Shown here: piece by piece, positions 39,420 through 48,145 of the stretch
How the letters are laid out: each line of letters begins with the position of its first letter
Position numbering within the stretch: position 1 is the stretch's first letter
Source of the DNA: Terracoccus sp. 273MFTsu3.1
GTDB taxonomy: Bacteria > Actinomycetota > Actinomycetes > Actinomycetales > Dermatophilaceae
Reading direction: 5' to 3'
Length of the DNA: 64,000 nucleotides
Assembly (NCBI RefSeq): GCF_000383675.1
Contig: NZ_KB911830.1
Coordinates: 1-64,000 of the forward strand
The notes under the pieces: model-generated
Databases searched by the model: none
Told to the model about the DNA's origin: nothing
Seen by the model: only the letters and a program-made list of their open reading frames with translations
Position numbers and translations under genes: made by a program

Positions 39420-40445
39420 TCAGGCGCTCGGCGTCGAGGTCGACGTCGTGCTCGTGGTGGTCGAGGCCTTCTGGGCCGTCTTCTTGGCCGGCGTGGCCTT
39501 CTTGGCGGCGGTCTTCGTCGCGCTCTTGGTCGCCGCGGCCGTCTTCGTGGCCGTCTTGGTGGCCGTCTTCTTGGCCGCCTTCTTGGCCGGGGCGACCTTG
39601 CGGGCCACCGTGGCCTGCGGGTCGTCGGTCGTGGCCGAGCTGCGGGCAGCGACCTTGCGGGTCGTCGTGGCCTCGACCTCGTTGGCCTTGCGCGTCGCCG
39701 CGGACTTCTGGGCCGCCGACTTGCGGATCGCCGTCTGGTGCGCGGCGGTGCGCTTGGCCGGGACCGGCGCGGCGGCCGACTCGACGGCGTCGACCGAGGC
39801 CGAGACCTGCGAGCCGAGCTTCGAGGCGTCCTTGACGACGGCGCCCTTGAGGGTCTTGGCGACCTTCTCACCCTCGCTCACGGCGGTCTCGGCGACGCGG
39901 CGACCACGGGTCACCGTGGCGGTGCCGCGCTCGGCGAGGCCGAACGCCGTGCGCTCACCCTGGGCGCGCAGGTCGGTGACGACCTTCTCACCACGCGCCG
40001 CAGCGGCGTCGTACTGGTCCTTGGCGTTGCTCGCGATGACGAGGCCCTCGTTGAGGACGCGCGCCGGGAGGTCCTGGGCCCGCGTGACGAAGCGCTCGGC
40101 ATACGTCGTCGCGAGCTTCTGGAGCTCGGTGGTGCGGCCCTGGAGGTCGATGATGCGCTTCTGGAGGTCCTTCTGCATCTGGTCGGCCTCCTTCTTGGCA
40201 CCCTTGCGCAGGTCGACGCCCTTGGCCTGCTTGCGCGCGACCTCGAGCTGCTCGCCCGCCGTGCGGACGGTGTCGATCGCGATGTTCGCGGCGCCGACGA
40301 CGGCGTAGAACGGCGTCGGGTCGACCTGGACCTCGGGCATGCGGCCCTCGACCTGGACGAGCTGGCCGCGCACGTCGGCGACGGCAGCCTCGGCCTGCTT
40401 CTGGGCGTCCTTGACGGCCTTGGTGATCTTCTTGCTGAGTGCCAT
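39420..40445 (-). CDS. HbhA-like coiled-coil protein with Lys/Ala-rich tail
   Basis: The protein has 341 residues. The first 200 or so are charged helical segments with no signal peptide. The last 120 or so are Lys-Ala-Thr repeats (PAKKAAKKTATKTATKT) resembling heparin-binding haemagglutinin and histone H1-like tails. In mycobacteria HbhA binds heparan sulfate and is linked to polar growth and lipid inclusions; the tail could equally bind DNA or acidic polymers. It starts 1 nt after the XRE gene, as hbhA does in mycobacteria. Confidence 0.8.
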   Translation of the reverse strand: MALSKKITKAVKDAQKQAEAAVADVRGQLVQVEGRMPEVQVDPTPFYAVVGAANIAIDTVRTAGEQLEVARKQAKGVDLRKGAKKEADQMQKDLQKRIIDLQGRTTELQKLATTYAERFVTRAQDLPARVLNEGLVIASNAKDQYDAAAARGEKVVTDLRAQGERTAFGLAERGTATVTRGRRVAETAVSEGEKVAKTLKGAVVKDASKLGSQVSASVDAVESAAAPVPAKRTAAHQTAIRKSAAQKSAATRKANEVEATTTRKVAARSSATTDDPQATVARKVAPAKKAAKKTATKTATKTAAATKSATKTAAKKATPAKKTAQKASTTTSTTSTSTPSA

Positions 40446-40446
40446 C

Positions 40447-40935
40447 TCAGTTCTCCTTCTCGTTGAGCTCGGGGGTCGCGGCAGCGGTCGTGCTGCGCGA
40501 CGGGCGCCGGCGAGGTGCTGCAGCCGGCGTACGCGCTGGGCGGGGTGGGCGTGCTGGAGGCGGGGTGGTCTCGGGTGTCGTCTCGACCTCGCCGACGAAC
40601 GACACGTAGATGTCGACGAGCACCGCGCGCTGCCGGTCGGTCAGGACCGGGTCGACCGCGATGGCGGAGAGGACGTCGGGCACGGCGGCAGGGTCGTCGG
40701 CGACCCGCTCGTCGAGGATGCCGGCCCGGACGTAGAGCGACTCGGCCGAGACCTGCAGCCCCTTGGCGATCTGCTGCAGGATCTCGGCACTCGGGCGCTT
40801 GAGCCCGCGCTCGATCTGCGACAGGTAGGGGTTGGAGACGCCGGCCATCTCGGCGAGCTGCCGCAGCGACAGCTGGGCGCTCTCGCGCTGTTCGCGCAAG
40901 TAGGCCCCGAGGTCGGGTAGCGGAAGCTTGCTCAT
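40447..40935 (-). CDS. XRE-family transcriptional regulator
   Basis: This 162-residue protein begins with a helix-turn-helix (LREQRESAQLSLRQLAEMAGVSNPYLSQIERG, about 14-45) and ends in a Pro/Arg/Thr-rich tail. It likely controls itself and the co-transcribed HbhA-like gene. The upstream region has GGAGG and the dyad TGCTGTAGTTAGCA (within 40946-40963), a possible autoregulatory site. Confidence 0.9.
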   Translation of the reverse strand: MSKLPLPDLGAYLREQRESAQLSLRQLAEMAGVSNPYLSQIERGLKRPSAEILQQIAKGLQVSAESLYVRAGILDERVADDPAAVPDVLSAIAVDPVLTDRQRAVLVDIYVSFVGEVETTPETTPPPARPPRPARTPAAAPRRRPSRSTTAAATPELNEKEN

Positions 40936-41001
40936 GCCTCCATTGTGCTAACTACAGCAAGCAGAATGCAAACTCTGGGCAGCGTGACCCCGCCCACATC
41001 G

Positions 41002-41103
41002 TTTCGCGCGCTCATGCCTGGAGCGCGCGATCGGTGCACCAGGCGCGGAAGATGTCGCGCGCCTGAGCGAGGTTTCGCGCGCTCAGGCCCGAAGCGCGCG
41101 AAA
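41002..41103. repeat. Pair of GC-rich palindromes
   Basis: Unit 1 (41002-41030) is TTTCGCGCGCTC-N5-GAGCGCGCGA; unit 2 (41073-41103) is TTTCGCGCGCT-N9-AGCGCGCGAAA, a perfect 11-bp dyad. A degenerate TCGCGCGCCTGAGCGAGG lies between. They fill the gap between the XRE gene start and the BKACE gene stop, and could be REP-like elements or terminators. Confidence 0.88.
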
Positions 41104-41178
41104 CGGCGGCCGGTCCGGGCGGGTCTGCAGGTCTGATGGTGAGTGGTCAGCGGGTGTGCTGGTGAGCGGGTCAGCGGG

Positions 41179-42033
41179 TCAGCGGGGGCGACGGTCCTTG
41201 ATCGACAGGGCCTCTCGGGCCTCCGTCGTCGTCATCGGGGGGCGCTGCATGACCGTGGCGATCTCGGCGGCGCGCGCCACCAGCTCGCTGTTGTGCGCGA
41301 CCGGGCGGCCCTTGGCGTACATGAGGTTGTCCTCCATGCCGACGCGGAGGTGACCGCCGGCCGACAGGGCGGCCGCGACGATCGGCAGGTGCGCGCGCCC
41401 GATGCCGGTGGCCGACCAGCTCGTCACCTCGGGAGGGAGCATCGCGACGCCGGCGAGGAGCGCCTGCGGGGTGCCCGGCATCGACCCCGGCACGCCGGTG
41501 ACGAAGTCGACGTGGACCTTGCCGCCGTAGGGCAGGCCGCACTCGTCGATGAGGCGGCGCAGCGCGTGCACGTGGCCGAGCTCGAAGAGCTCGAACTCCG
41601 GCACGACCTCACGCTCCTGGGCCTGGCGGTAGAGGTCGACCATGAAGCCCCACGGGTTGAGGAAGACGCCGTCGCCGAAATTCGTCGTGCCGCACGTCAG
41701 CGAGCACGAGTCGGGGTCGGCGTCGAGGACGGTGAGGCGCTTCTCGAGCGGGTCGGTGATGGAGCCGCCGGTCGAGAGCTGGACGATGAGGTCGGTGGCC
41801 TCACGGACACCGTCGACGGCCTCCTTGAGGAAGGCCGGCTCGAGCGTCGGCTGGTGCTCGCGGTCGCGCACGTGGATGTGGATCAGGGCCGCGCCCGCGC
41901 GCTCGCACGCGACCGCGGTCTCGACGAGCTCCTCCGGTGTCGTCGGCAGCGCGGCGACGTCCGACTTGGCGGTCTCGGCGCCCGTGGGCGCGACGGTGAT
42001 CAGGGTGCTCGCGGCGGTGCGTGCGGTGCTCAT
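41179..42033 (-). CDS. BKACE-family (3-keto-5-aminohexanoate cleavage-like) enzyme
   Basis: This 284-residue zinc-dependent enzyme condenses a beta-keto acid with acetyl-CoA to give acetoacetate and a CoA ester. It has TVAPTGAET at the N-terminus, ALIHIHVRD (metal His-x-His), VQLSTGG and HLRVGMEDN(L). Substrate varies across the family and cannot be named here. ATG 42033 preferred. Confidence 0.88.
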   Translation of the reverse strand: MSTARTAASTLITVAPTGAETAKSDVAALPTTPEELVETAVACERAGAALIHIHVRDREHQPTLEPAFLKEAVDGVREATDLIVQLSTGGSITDPLEKRLTVLDADPDSCSLTCGTTNFGDGVFLNPWGFMVDLYRQAQEREVVPEFELFELGHVHALRRLIDECGLPYGGKVHVDFVTGVPGSMPGTPQALLAGVAMLPPEVTSWSATGIGRAHLPIVAAALSAGGHLRVGMEDNLMYAKGRPVAHNSELVARAAEIATVMQRPPMTTTEAREALSIKDRRPR

Positions 42034-42068
42034 GCCGCACATCCTGCCAGCGCCCGGAGCGCCGTCGG

Positions 42069-43112
42069 TCAGGGGGCGACGATCGTCGTCTGCGCGGCCG
42101 AGAGGTCGTCGACGAGCAGCTCGAGGGTCGGGTCGGTGTTGCGCTTGATGACGGCGAGGGCGATGGGCCCGTCGACGTGGTGGCGACCGACGGAGGTGAC
42201 CCGTCCGACGACGCGGTCGCCCGCCCGGACCTCGCTCCCCTGCGCCGGCAGGACGTGGCCCGAGCCGTCGAGGTGGAGGAAGACGATGCGGCGCGGCGGT
42301 CGACCGAGGTTGTGCACGCGCGCCACGGTCTCCTGGCCGCGGTAGCAGCCCTTCTGCAGGTGCACCGCGGTGCGCAGCCAGTCGAGCTCGTGGACGATCG
42401 TGCGGTGGTCGGTCTCGAGGCCGAGGCGGGGACGCCAGGCGGCGATGCGAAGCGCCTCGGCGGCCCAGAGGCCGGCCAGTGGCCGATCCCCCACGGCCGC
42501 AACAAGATCCGCACGCGGGACCAGGACCTCGCGCCAGGCGCGCTCGGATCCGGGGTGCCCGTCGACGGGACCGTATGCCGTCGTGTCGCCGACGAGGTCG
42601 GGCCACGGGTCGCGCCATGCGAGGGGCTCGCCGTCGACGGACTCGCTGGCGTGCGGCTCACCGAGCACGGCCCAGTCGTCGGTGACGAGGGCGACATCGA
42701 CGCGCAGCATGAAGCGCATCTTGTCGAGCCACTCGACCAGGGCCGGACCGGCGCCGGGCTCGGTCGTGATCCACGTCGTCGCGCCGTCGTCGACGAGGTG
42801 CAGCGAGTGCTCGACGTGGCCCTTGGGGCTGAGGATGAGGGCCTCGCGCGACTGGCGCGGATCGAGGCCGAGGAGGTGCTGGGTCGTCAGGGAGTGGAGC
42901 CAGCTGAGCCGGTCGGGTCCGGTGACGGTGACGACGTCGCGGTGCGAGAGGTCGACGACCGCGAGGCCCTCCTCGAGGAGGCGCTGCTCACGCATGGGGT
43001 CACCGTGGTGCAGGGCGACCCCCGCTTCGAGGCCCTCGCCGGCCACGGCACCCGGTCGCGACAACAGGGGGCTCCTCGTCGTCGGGCGGGTCGGCAGCTC
43101 CAGGTCGCTCAT
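42069..43112 (-). CDS. ygfZ: YgfZ/GcvT-like folate-binding protein
   Basis: This 347-residue protein has the diagnostic KGCYRGQETVARVHN motif in a GcvT-like fold. YgfZ uses tetrahydrofolate to help assemble or repair Fe-S clusters. ATG 43112. It precedes the nitrobindin-glnR-mshD stretch, a gene neighbourhood also found in mycobacteria. Confidence 0.92.
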   Translation of the reverse strand: MSDLELPTRPTTRSPLLSRPGAVAGEGLEAGVALHHGDPMREQRLLEEGLAVVDLSHRDVVTVTGPDRLSWLHSLTTQHLLGLDPRQSREALILSPKGHVEHSLHLVDDGATTWITTEPGAGPALVEWLDKMRFMLRVDVALVTDDWAVLGEPHASESVDGEPLAWRDPWPDLVGDTTAYGPVDGHPGSERAWREVLVPRADLVAAVGDRPLAGLWAAEALRIAAWRPRLGLETDHRTIVHELDWLRTAVHLQKGCYRGQETVARVHNLGRPPRRIVFLHLDGSGHVLPAQGSEVRAGDRVVGRVTSVGRHHVDGPIALAVIKRNTDPTLELLVDDLSAAQTTIVAP

Positions 43113-43140
43113 GCCCGGTGGAACGCTCGCGGCGTCCACC

Positions 43141-43638
43141 TCATTCCACGCACTTGAGGGTGGCCGACACGTGGCTCTGGAGCTCCTGGCCCACGGCGGC
43201 CATGTCCATGACCCAGAGGAGGTTGGAGTCGACGAGGCCGTACATGCGCGTCGCGGCGTTGTACTCCTTGGCTCCCGGGGCCCGCAGGACGCCGTCGGTC
43301 TTGAGCTGGATCTTGGCCGGCTCGATCTTGCCGTAGTAGAGCTCGAGGATGCCGGTGGGGTGCGCGAGGAGCAGCTCGACCTCGCCGTTCTCGAGCGGGC
43401 GCCAGAAGCCGGACTCGACGGCCGCCGGGCGCACCTTGGCGCCGTTCTCGGAGTCGAGGATCCAGGCCCGGCTCTCCCACTTGAGGAAGCCACGCCCGTC
43501 GTGCGTCACCTCGACCTCCTGGCCGAAGTGCGCGGACTCGATCGTCGGGTAGCCGACGACGCCCGCGCCCTCCCAGCGACCGATGAGCCAGGCGAGGGGT
43601 CGCAGCGGCTCCGGGATGTCCTGGTCGAGGTTGAACAT
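43141..43638 (-). CDS. Nitrobindin-like heme protein (FABP-like)
   Basis: This 165-residue beta-barrel carries the GRWEGAG motif that opens nitrobindins, and ends with VGQELQSHVSATLKC, where the C-terminal His is the expected heme ligand. Actinobacterial homologues bind ferric heme and isomerise peroxynitrite to nitrate. ATG 43638. Divergent from a DsrE-like gene 23 bp away. Confidence 0.9.
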   Translation of the reverse strand: MFNLDQDIPEPLRPLAWLIGRWEGAGVVGYPTIESAHFGQEVEVTHDGRGFLKWESRAWILDSENGAKVRPAAVESGFWRPLENGEVELLLAHPTGILELYYGKIEPAKIQLKTDGVLRAPGAKEYNAATRMYGLVDSNLLWVMDMAAVGQELQSHVSATLKCVE

Positions 43639-43661
43639 GCGCCCGATCGTAGCCTGATCCC

Positions 43662-44033
43662 ATGGACACCCCCGCACGCTCGCTCGTCGTCAAGATCACC
43701 GCCGGCACCGAGGCTCCCGAGCGCCTCTCGCAGGCCTTCACCGTCGCGGCGACGGCCGTCGCGAGCGGCGTCGACGTGTCGCTGTGGCTCACGGGCGAGT
43801 CGACGTGGATGGCCGTCCCCGGACGCGCCGAGGAGTTCGAGCTGCCGTATGCCGCCCCGCTCGTCGAGCTGCGCGACGCCGTGCTCGCGGGTGGCCGGCT
43901 CACCGTCTGCACGCAGTGCGCCGCCCGGCGCGAGCTGTCGCAGGACCAGCTCGTCGACGGTGCGGTCGTCAAGGGAGCCGCGGTCTTCGTCGAGGAGGTC
44001 ATGGCGCCCGGCGCCCAGGCCCTCGTCTACTGA
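43662..44033 (+). CDS. DsrE-family protein
   Basis: This 123-residue protein has the DsrE/DsrF-like fold: VVKITAGTEAPERLSQAFTVA and a sulfur-relay-like VCTQCAARREL pair of cysteines. Family members bind or carry sulfane sulfur, but a role in sulfur transfer here is inference. Divergent from the nitrobindin gene. Confidence 0.8.
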   Translation: MDTPARSLVVKITAGTEAPERLSQAFTVAATAVASGVDVSLWLTGESTWMAVPGRAEEFELPYAAPLVELRDAVLAGGRLTVCTQCAARRELSQDQLVDGAVVKGAAVFVEEVMAPGAQALVY

Positions 44034-44103
44034 CCCACGGCCCTCCCCGTCGCACCGTCGACCCCGCAGAACGGGCCTCTCGACGCTCGACGGTTGGGGA
44101 CGG

Positions 44104-44940
44104 TCAGGTGAGGACGGAGAAGAGGTGGACGAGGGCGCCCACGGCGAGCACCGACCCGGCTCCGGCCCCGACCTGGCCCCGGACCGTCAGCATCGCCGGC
44201 TGCAGCGCGAGCACCCGGCGGAAGGACCACGACACGGTGCCGACGGCGGCACCGATCCCCAGCGCCTCGAGGGTGCTGACCTCGGAGCCGCGTGAGGCGA
44301 CGAGCGCTGCCAGCACCGCCGCCGCGAGCGCCACGAAACCGAGGAACGGCGTCGCGCCACGCACCCCGACGAGCAGGTCGGTGACGACGGCCGCCCCGAC
44401 GGCGGCCATGGCCACGACCGCGACCGTCTGGCCCCGGTCGCTGTTGGCGGCGACGACCGCCGTGGTGCCGGACGCGACGACGACGAGGCCGCCGAACGAC
44501 GAGAGCAGCGTCAGGACGAGCCCCTCACGGCCCGTGCGACGGACGAGCTGGCCCGAGAAGGCGAGCAGGATGCCGAAGGCCACGGCGGCCGGGACCCAGA
44601 GCAGGTCCTGGCGCAGCGCGCTGAGCACGATCGCGACGGAGGCGACGGCGAGCACGACGGTCGTCGCCGCCGGCGTCCACGACCCGGTCAGGAGCGGCCA
44701 GCCCCAAGCGACGGCGAGAGCGAGCGCGAGCGTCACACCGAGCGTGGCGGCATACCCCGTGCCCTGGGCGACGAGGAGGGCCACGGCGGCCACGAGCGTG
44801 GCCATGACGCTGACCCAGCGGATCCGGTCGGCGCCGGCGGGCGACAGCGGGAGGCGGAGCGACCCGGCGGCCACCGAGGAGTCGGAGGCGTCGGGACCGG
44901 GCTCGCGGAGAGCCGCGTTGTCCTCAGGCACGGGGGCCAT
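44104..44940 (-). CDS. Multi-span membrane protein, unknown
   Basis: This 278-residue protein has a hydrophilic N-terminus of about 40 residues and then about eight hydrophobic spans of Ala/Val/Leu. No transporter or enzyme motif is recognised. It lies 6 bp after the MoaD-like gene, so the two are probably co-transcribed. Confidence 0.65.
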   Translation of the reverse strand: MAPVPEDNAALREPGPDASDSSVAAGSLRLPLSPAGADRIRWVSVMATLVAAVALLVAQGTGYAATLGVTLALALAVAWGWPLLTGSWTPAATTVVLAVASVAIVLSALRQDLLWVPAAVAFGILLAFSGQLVRRTGREGLVLTLLSSFGGLVVVASGTTAVVAANSDRGQTVAVVAMAAVGAAVVTDLLVGVRGATPFLGFVALAAAVLAALVASRGSEVSTLEALGIGAAVGTVSWSFRRVLALQPAMLTVRGQVGAGAGSVLAVGALVHLFSVLT

Positions 44941-44946
44941 TGTGCA

Positions 44947-45237
44947 TCACCCGCCCGCGAACGGCGGCAGCACCTCGACGGTGCCGCCGTCGGTCACCCG
45001 CGCCTCGCGGCCGACCTTGCGCCCGTCGAGCAGGAAGCTCGCGACGCGCGCCACCCGGGCGAGGTCGGGGTGGTCGCCGACGGCCGCGTCGACGACCTCC
45101 CCCACCGTCGCACCGGTGCGCGCCTCGCTGTCCACGCCGGCCGCCGCACGGGCCGCGGCCCAGTAGCGCACGGTGACGGTCGCGACGGCCGGCCCGGGCG
45201 TCCCGACCGTGCGCGACTCGGGTCCACTCGGGGCCAT
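44947..45237 (-). CDS. MoaD/ThiS-family sulfur carrier
   Basis: This 96-residue ubiquitin-fold protein ends in PPFAGG, the diglycine tail that is activated as a thiocarboxylate. It could serve molybdopterin synthesis or another sulfur pathway. The ATG at 45237 is divergent from glnR. No MoaE, MoeB or ThiG gene is adjacent. Confidence 0.88.
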   Translation of the reverse strand: MAPSGPESRTVGTPGPAVATVTVRYWAAARAAAGVDSEARTGATVGEVVDAAVGDHPDLARVARVASFLLDGRKVGREARVTDGGTVEVLPPFAGG

Positions 45238-45303
45238 CTCACTCCGTCTCATCGTTGGTGCGGTCCCATCCGCTGGTGACCAGTCTCGCCTATCCTGCAT
45301 GAG

Positions 45304-46008
45304 ATGGCCCGACTGCTGCTGCTCACCAACGCGCTGGCCCCCAGCGCCGAGGTGCTGCCTGCCCTCGGACTGCTGAGCCACACGGTGCGCATCCTGCCCG
45401 CCGAGGCCACCGCCCTCGTCGACTCGCCCGACTGCGACGTCGTCATCATCGATGCGCGGCGGGAGCTGGCGAGCGCACGCTCCCTGTGCCGGGTGCTGCG
45501 CACGACGGGGATCGGCACCCCCCTGCTGGCCGTCCTCACCGAGGGCGGCCTCGCTGGTCTCACGGCGGAGTGGGGACTCGACGACGTGCTGCTCGACACC
45601 GCAGGACCCGCCGAGGTCGACGCCCGCCTGCGCCTCGCCATGACGAAGGGCCAGGACGACGACGCCGACCTCGACCTGCCCATCACCTCGGGCGAGCTCG
45701 TCATCGACGAGGCCTCCTACTCCGCGAAGTTCCGCGGCAGCCCGCTCGACCTGACGTACAAGGAGTTCGAGCTCATCAAGTACCTCGCGCAGCACCCGGG
45801 GCGGGTCTTCACCCGTGCCCAGCTGCTCCAGGAGGTCTGGGGCTACGACTACTACGGCGGCACCCGCACCGTCGACGTGCACGTGCGCCGGCTCCGCGCC
45901 AAGCTCGGGCCCGATCACGAGGCCCTCATCGGGACGGTCCGCAACGTCGGCTACCGCCTCGTCCCCGACCGCGGCGAGGCCCAGGCCGCGCAGCCCGCCG
46001 ACGCCTGA
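45304..46008 (+). CDS. glnR: GlnR nitrogen regulator (orphan OmpR-type)
   Basis: The 234-residue protein starts [22 protein letters not shown], the characteristic GlnR opening, with an atypical receiver domain ([17 protein letters not shown]) and a winged-helix C-terminus ([20 protein letters not shown]). GlnR controls nitrogen assimilation genes in actinobacteria and has no partner kinase. It is followed by a terminator. Confidence 0.94.
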   Translation: MARLLLLTNALAPSAEVLPALGLLSHTVRILPAEATALVDSPDCDVVIIDARRELASARSLCRVLRTTGIGTPLLAVLTEGGLAGLTAEWGLDDVLLDTAGPAEVDARLRLAMTKGQDDDADLDLPITSGELVIDEASYSAKFRGSPLDLTYKEFELIKYLAQHPGRVFTRAQLLQEVWGYDYYGGTRTVDVHVRRLRAKLGPDHEALIGTVRNVGYRLVPDRGEAQAAQPADA

Positions 46009-46057
46009 GCCGACCCTCCGCACGGGACGCGCCACCCGCATACGCCATGGGGGACGA

Positions 46058-46093
46058 GAGACGGCCCGGCTCCACGAGGAGCCGGGCCGTCTC
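46058..46093. terminator. Perfect bidirectional terminator
   Basis: GAGACGGCCCGGCTCC and GGAGCCGGGCCGTCTC form a 16-bp stem with loop ACGA, between convergent glnR and the nucleotidase gene. Confidence 0.95.
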
Positions 46094-46120
46094 GCCGTTC
46101 ACGGCTGACGCGTCAGACGG

Positions 46121-47890
46121 TCACGGGGTGTAGGTGACGCGGTCGAGGACGCCGGGGGTGTACGGCGACTTCTTGGTGAGGTAGTTCGCGAAGGCGTCGA
46201 TGTCGAGCCCACCGAAGTACTTGTTGGCGCCGGTGCGGAAGGCCGGGAAGCCGTCACCACCGTCGGACAGGAAGTTGTTCGTGACGATGCGGTAGGTCGC
46301 GGCCGGGTTGATGGCCACACCGTTGAGCTTGACGTTCGAGACCGTGACCCGGTTGTGGGTGTAGGTCAGGCCCGCACTCGTCGCGAGGACGTACGGCCGC
46401 GCCGGGTTGCCCGCCGAGTTGATGAACTGCTGGTTCAGCACGTCGATGACCTGCGCCCCCGTGAGGTCCATGGAGACGAGGTAGTTGTTGAACGGCTGGA
46501 CCGTGAACGCGGCCTCGTAGGTGACGTTCCCGTTGGCGTCGGCGACGAGGTCGCCGCGGATGCCTCCGGCGTTCATGAACGACATCACCGGCGGGGTGCC
46601 GCCGGCCGGGATGACCGACGTGTCGGCGAGCTGGGCGTCGGCGATGAGGTCACCGAGCGGCGACTCACCGGCGGCGTTGGCCGTGCGGCTCACGAGCGGG
46701 ACGGTGAGCTGGCCGATGACCTTCGTCGCGATCGCCTTGACGAGCTCCTTGTACTTGGCGATGAGGGCCGTCTCGGCGGCGTCCTTGGCGACGGTCCGCG
46801 TCACGAGCATGTTGCGCGAGTCGGCGGTCGTCGGGCGCACGATGTCGCTCGTGCGACGGTCGTAGGTCACGTTCGTCTCGTTGAAGAGGCGGCCGAACGA
46901 CGAGGCGGACGTGATGAGGCGCGGCTTGCCGGCCGGGTCGGGCAGGCTGCACACGTAGGGCTGGTGCGTGTGGCCGGAGATGATCATGTCGATGGCCGGG
47001 TCGAGACCCTCTGCGATCGGGATGATCGGCGAGTTGGCCGACAGCGTGCCGCCGCCCTGGCACGTGAAGTCGTACGGCGTCGACGACGGGACGTTGCCGC
47101 CCTGGTGGATGAGCACGACGATCGCGTTGACGCCCTGCTCCTTGAGCACCGGGACGAGGGCGTTGGCCGTCTTGACCTCGTCGGTGAACTCGAGGCCGGC
47201 GACGCCGGAGGCCGTGACGATGGACGGCGTGTCCTTGAGCGTCATGCCGATGAAGCCGACCTTGGCGCCGTTGAACGTCTTGACCGCGTAGGGCGGCAGG
47301 ATCGTCTTGCCCGTGGCCTTCTCGAGGACGTTGGCGGCGAGGTACTGGAACTTCGCGCCCGTGAACGTGTGGTCGGCACAGGAGTTCTGGTTGTTCGCGC
47401 CGTCGCCGTCGTCGATGCAGCCGCCGTTCTGGAGGCGCTGGAGCTCCTTGTAGCCCTCGTCGAACTCGTGGTTGCCGACGGCCGTGATGTCGAGTCCGAG
47501 GCTGTTGAGCGCCTCGACCGTCGGCTCGTCGTGGAAGGCCGCCGACAGCAGCGGGGAGGCACCGACCATGTCGCCGGCGGCGACGGTGACGGTGTTGGCG
47601 TGGCCGACGCGGGCCTGCTTGAGGTGGGTCGCGAGGTACTCGACGCCGCCGACGTTGGTCGTGTCGGCGCTCGTCGGACCTGTCTGGATGCGGCCGCTCG
47701 AGCCCGACGGGGGCTCGAGGTTCCCGTGGAAGTCGTTGAACGACAGGATCTGGATCGGGAACTGCGTCTTGCCCGGGGCCTTGCTCGTGTCGGGCCCCGC
47801 GGTGGGTGCGGCGAGGGCCGGTGCCGCGAGGGCCGCGGCGCAGATCCCTGCGACGGCGACGCCCGTGATGCGGCGGGTGGTACGGGACAT
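46121..47890 (-). CDS. Secreted 5'-nucleotidase / metallophosphatase
   Basis: This 589-residue exported enzyme releases phosphate from nucleotides or sugar nucleotides. A Sec signal (about 1-32, ending AAPALAAP) is followed by the calcineurin-like metal domain (LSFNDFHGNLEP, VAAGDMVGASP, VGNHEFDEG, ISGHTHQPY) and the nucleotide-recognition C-terminal domain (NAGGIRGD, TNNFLSDGGDGF). ATG 47890 with AGGGGAAG upstream. It may scavenge phosphate together with the Pst system. No sortase motif. Confidence 0.93.
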   Translation of the reverse strand: MSRTTRRITGVAVAGICAAALAAPALAAPTAGPDTSKAPGKTQFPIQILSFNDFHGNLEPPSGSSGRIQTGPTSADTTNVGGVEYLATHLKQARVGHANTVTVAAGDMVGASPLLSAAFHDEPTVEALNSLGLDITAVGNHEFDEGYKELQRLQNGGCIDDGDGANNQNSCADHTFTGAKFQYLAANVLEKATGKTILPPYAVKTFNGAKVGFIGMTLKDTPSIVTASGVAGLEFTDEVKTANALVPVLKEQGVNAIVVLIHQGGNVPSSTPYDFTCQGGGTLSANSPIIPIAEGLDPAIDMIISGHTHQPYVCSLPDPAGKPRLITSASSFGRLFNETNVTYDRRTSDIVRPTTADSRNMLVTRTVAKDAAETALIAKYKELVKAIATKVIGQLTVPLVSRTANAAGESPLGDLIADAQLADTSVIPAGGTPPVMSFMNAGGIRGDLVADANGNVTYEAAFTVQPFNNYLVSMDLTGAQVIDVLNQQFINSAGNPARPYVLATSAGLTYTHNRVTVSNVKLNGVAINPAATYRIVTNNFLSDGGDGFPAFRTGANKYFGGLDIDAFANYLTKKSPYTPGVLDRVTYTP

Positions 47891-48145
47891 GTCTTCCCCT
47901 TGATCAGCGGTGTGGATCGCGTGCCCATCGGCACCCACGGGAGGCTAGTGCCCGGAGGGTGCCTGGAGGGGCTTGCTGCATGACGATGTTGTGAACTGCT
48001 CGCACGGGCAGGTGCCCCGGAGCCGGCTCGAGTGCCGGACCGGTGCCGTGAGCTGCGTGCAGGGCCCCCGAGCCCTGACGGGACCCTAGCCGGAGCGGGC
48101 GACAGGCGGGAGTCCCGCGCCGGGCCGTTGTGGTGGAATCGCGGT

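Noticed and set aside
44041-44103. Terminator after the DsrE gene
   Set aside because: CCGTCGA and TCGACGG could pair, but across a loop of about 27 nt, too loose to call.
45304-46008. Ordinary two-component regulator
   Set aside because: The N-terminus is that of GlnR, an orphan with no adjacent histidine kinase, so it was not paired with SenX3 or another kinase.
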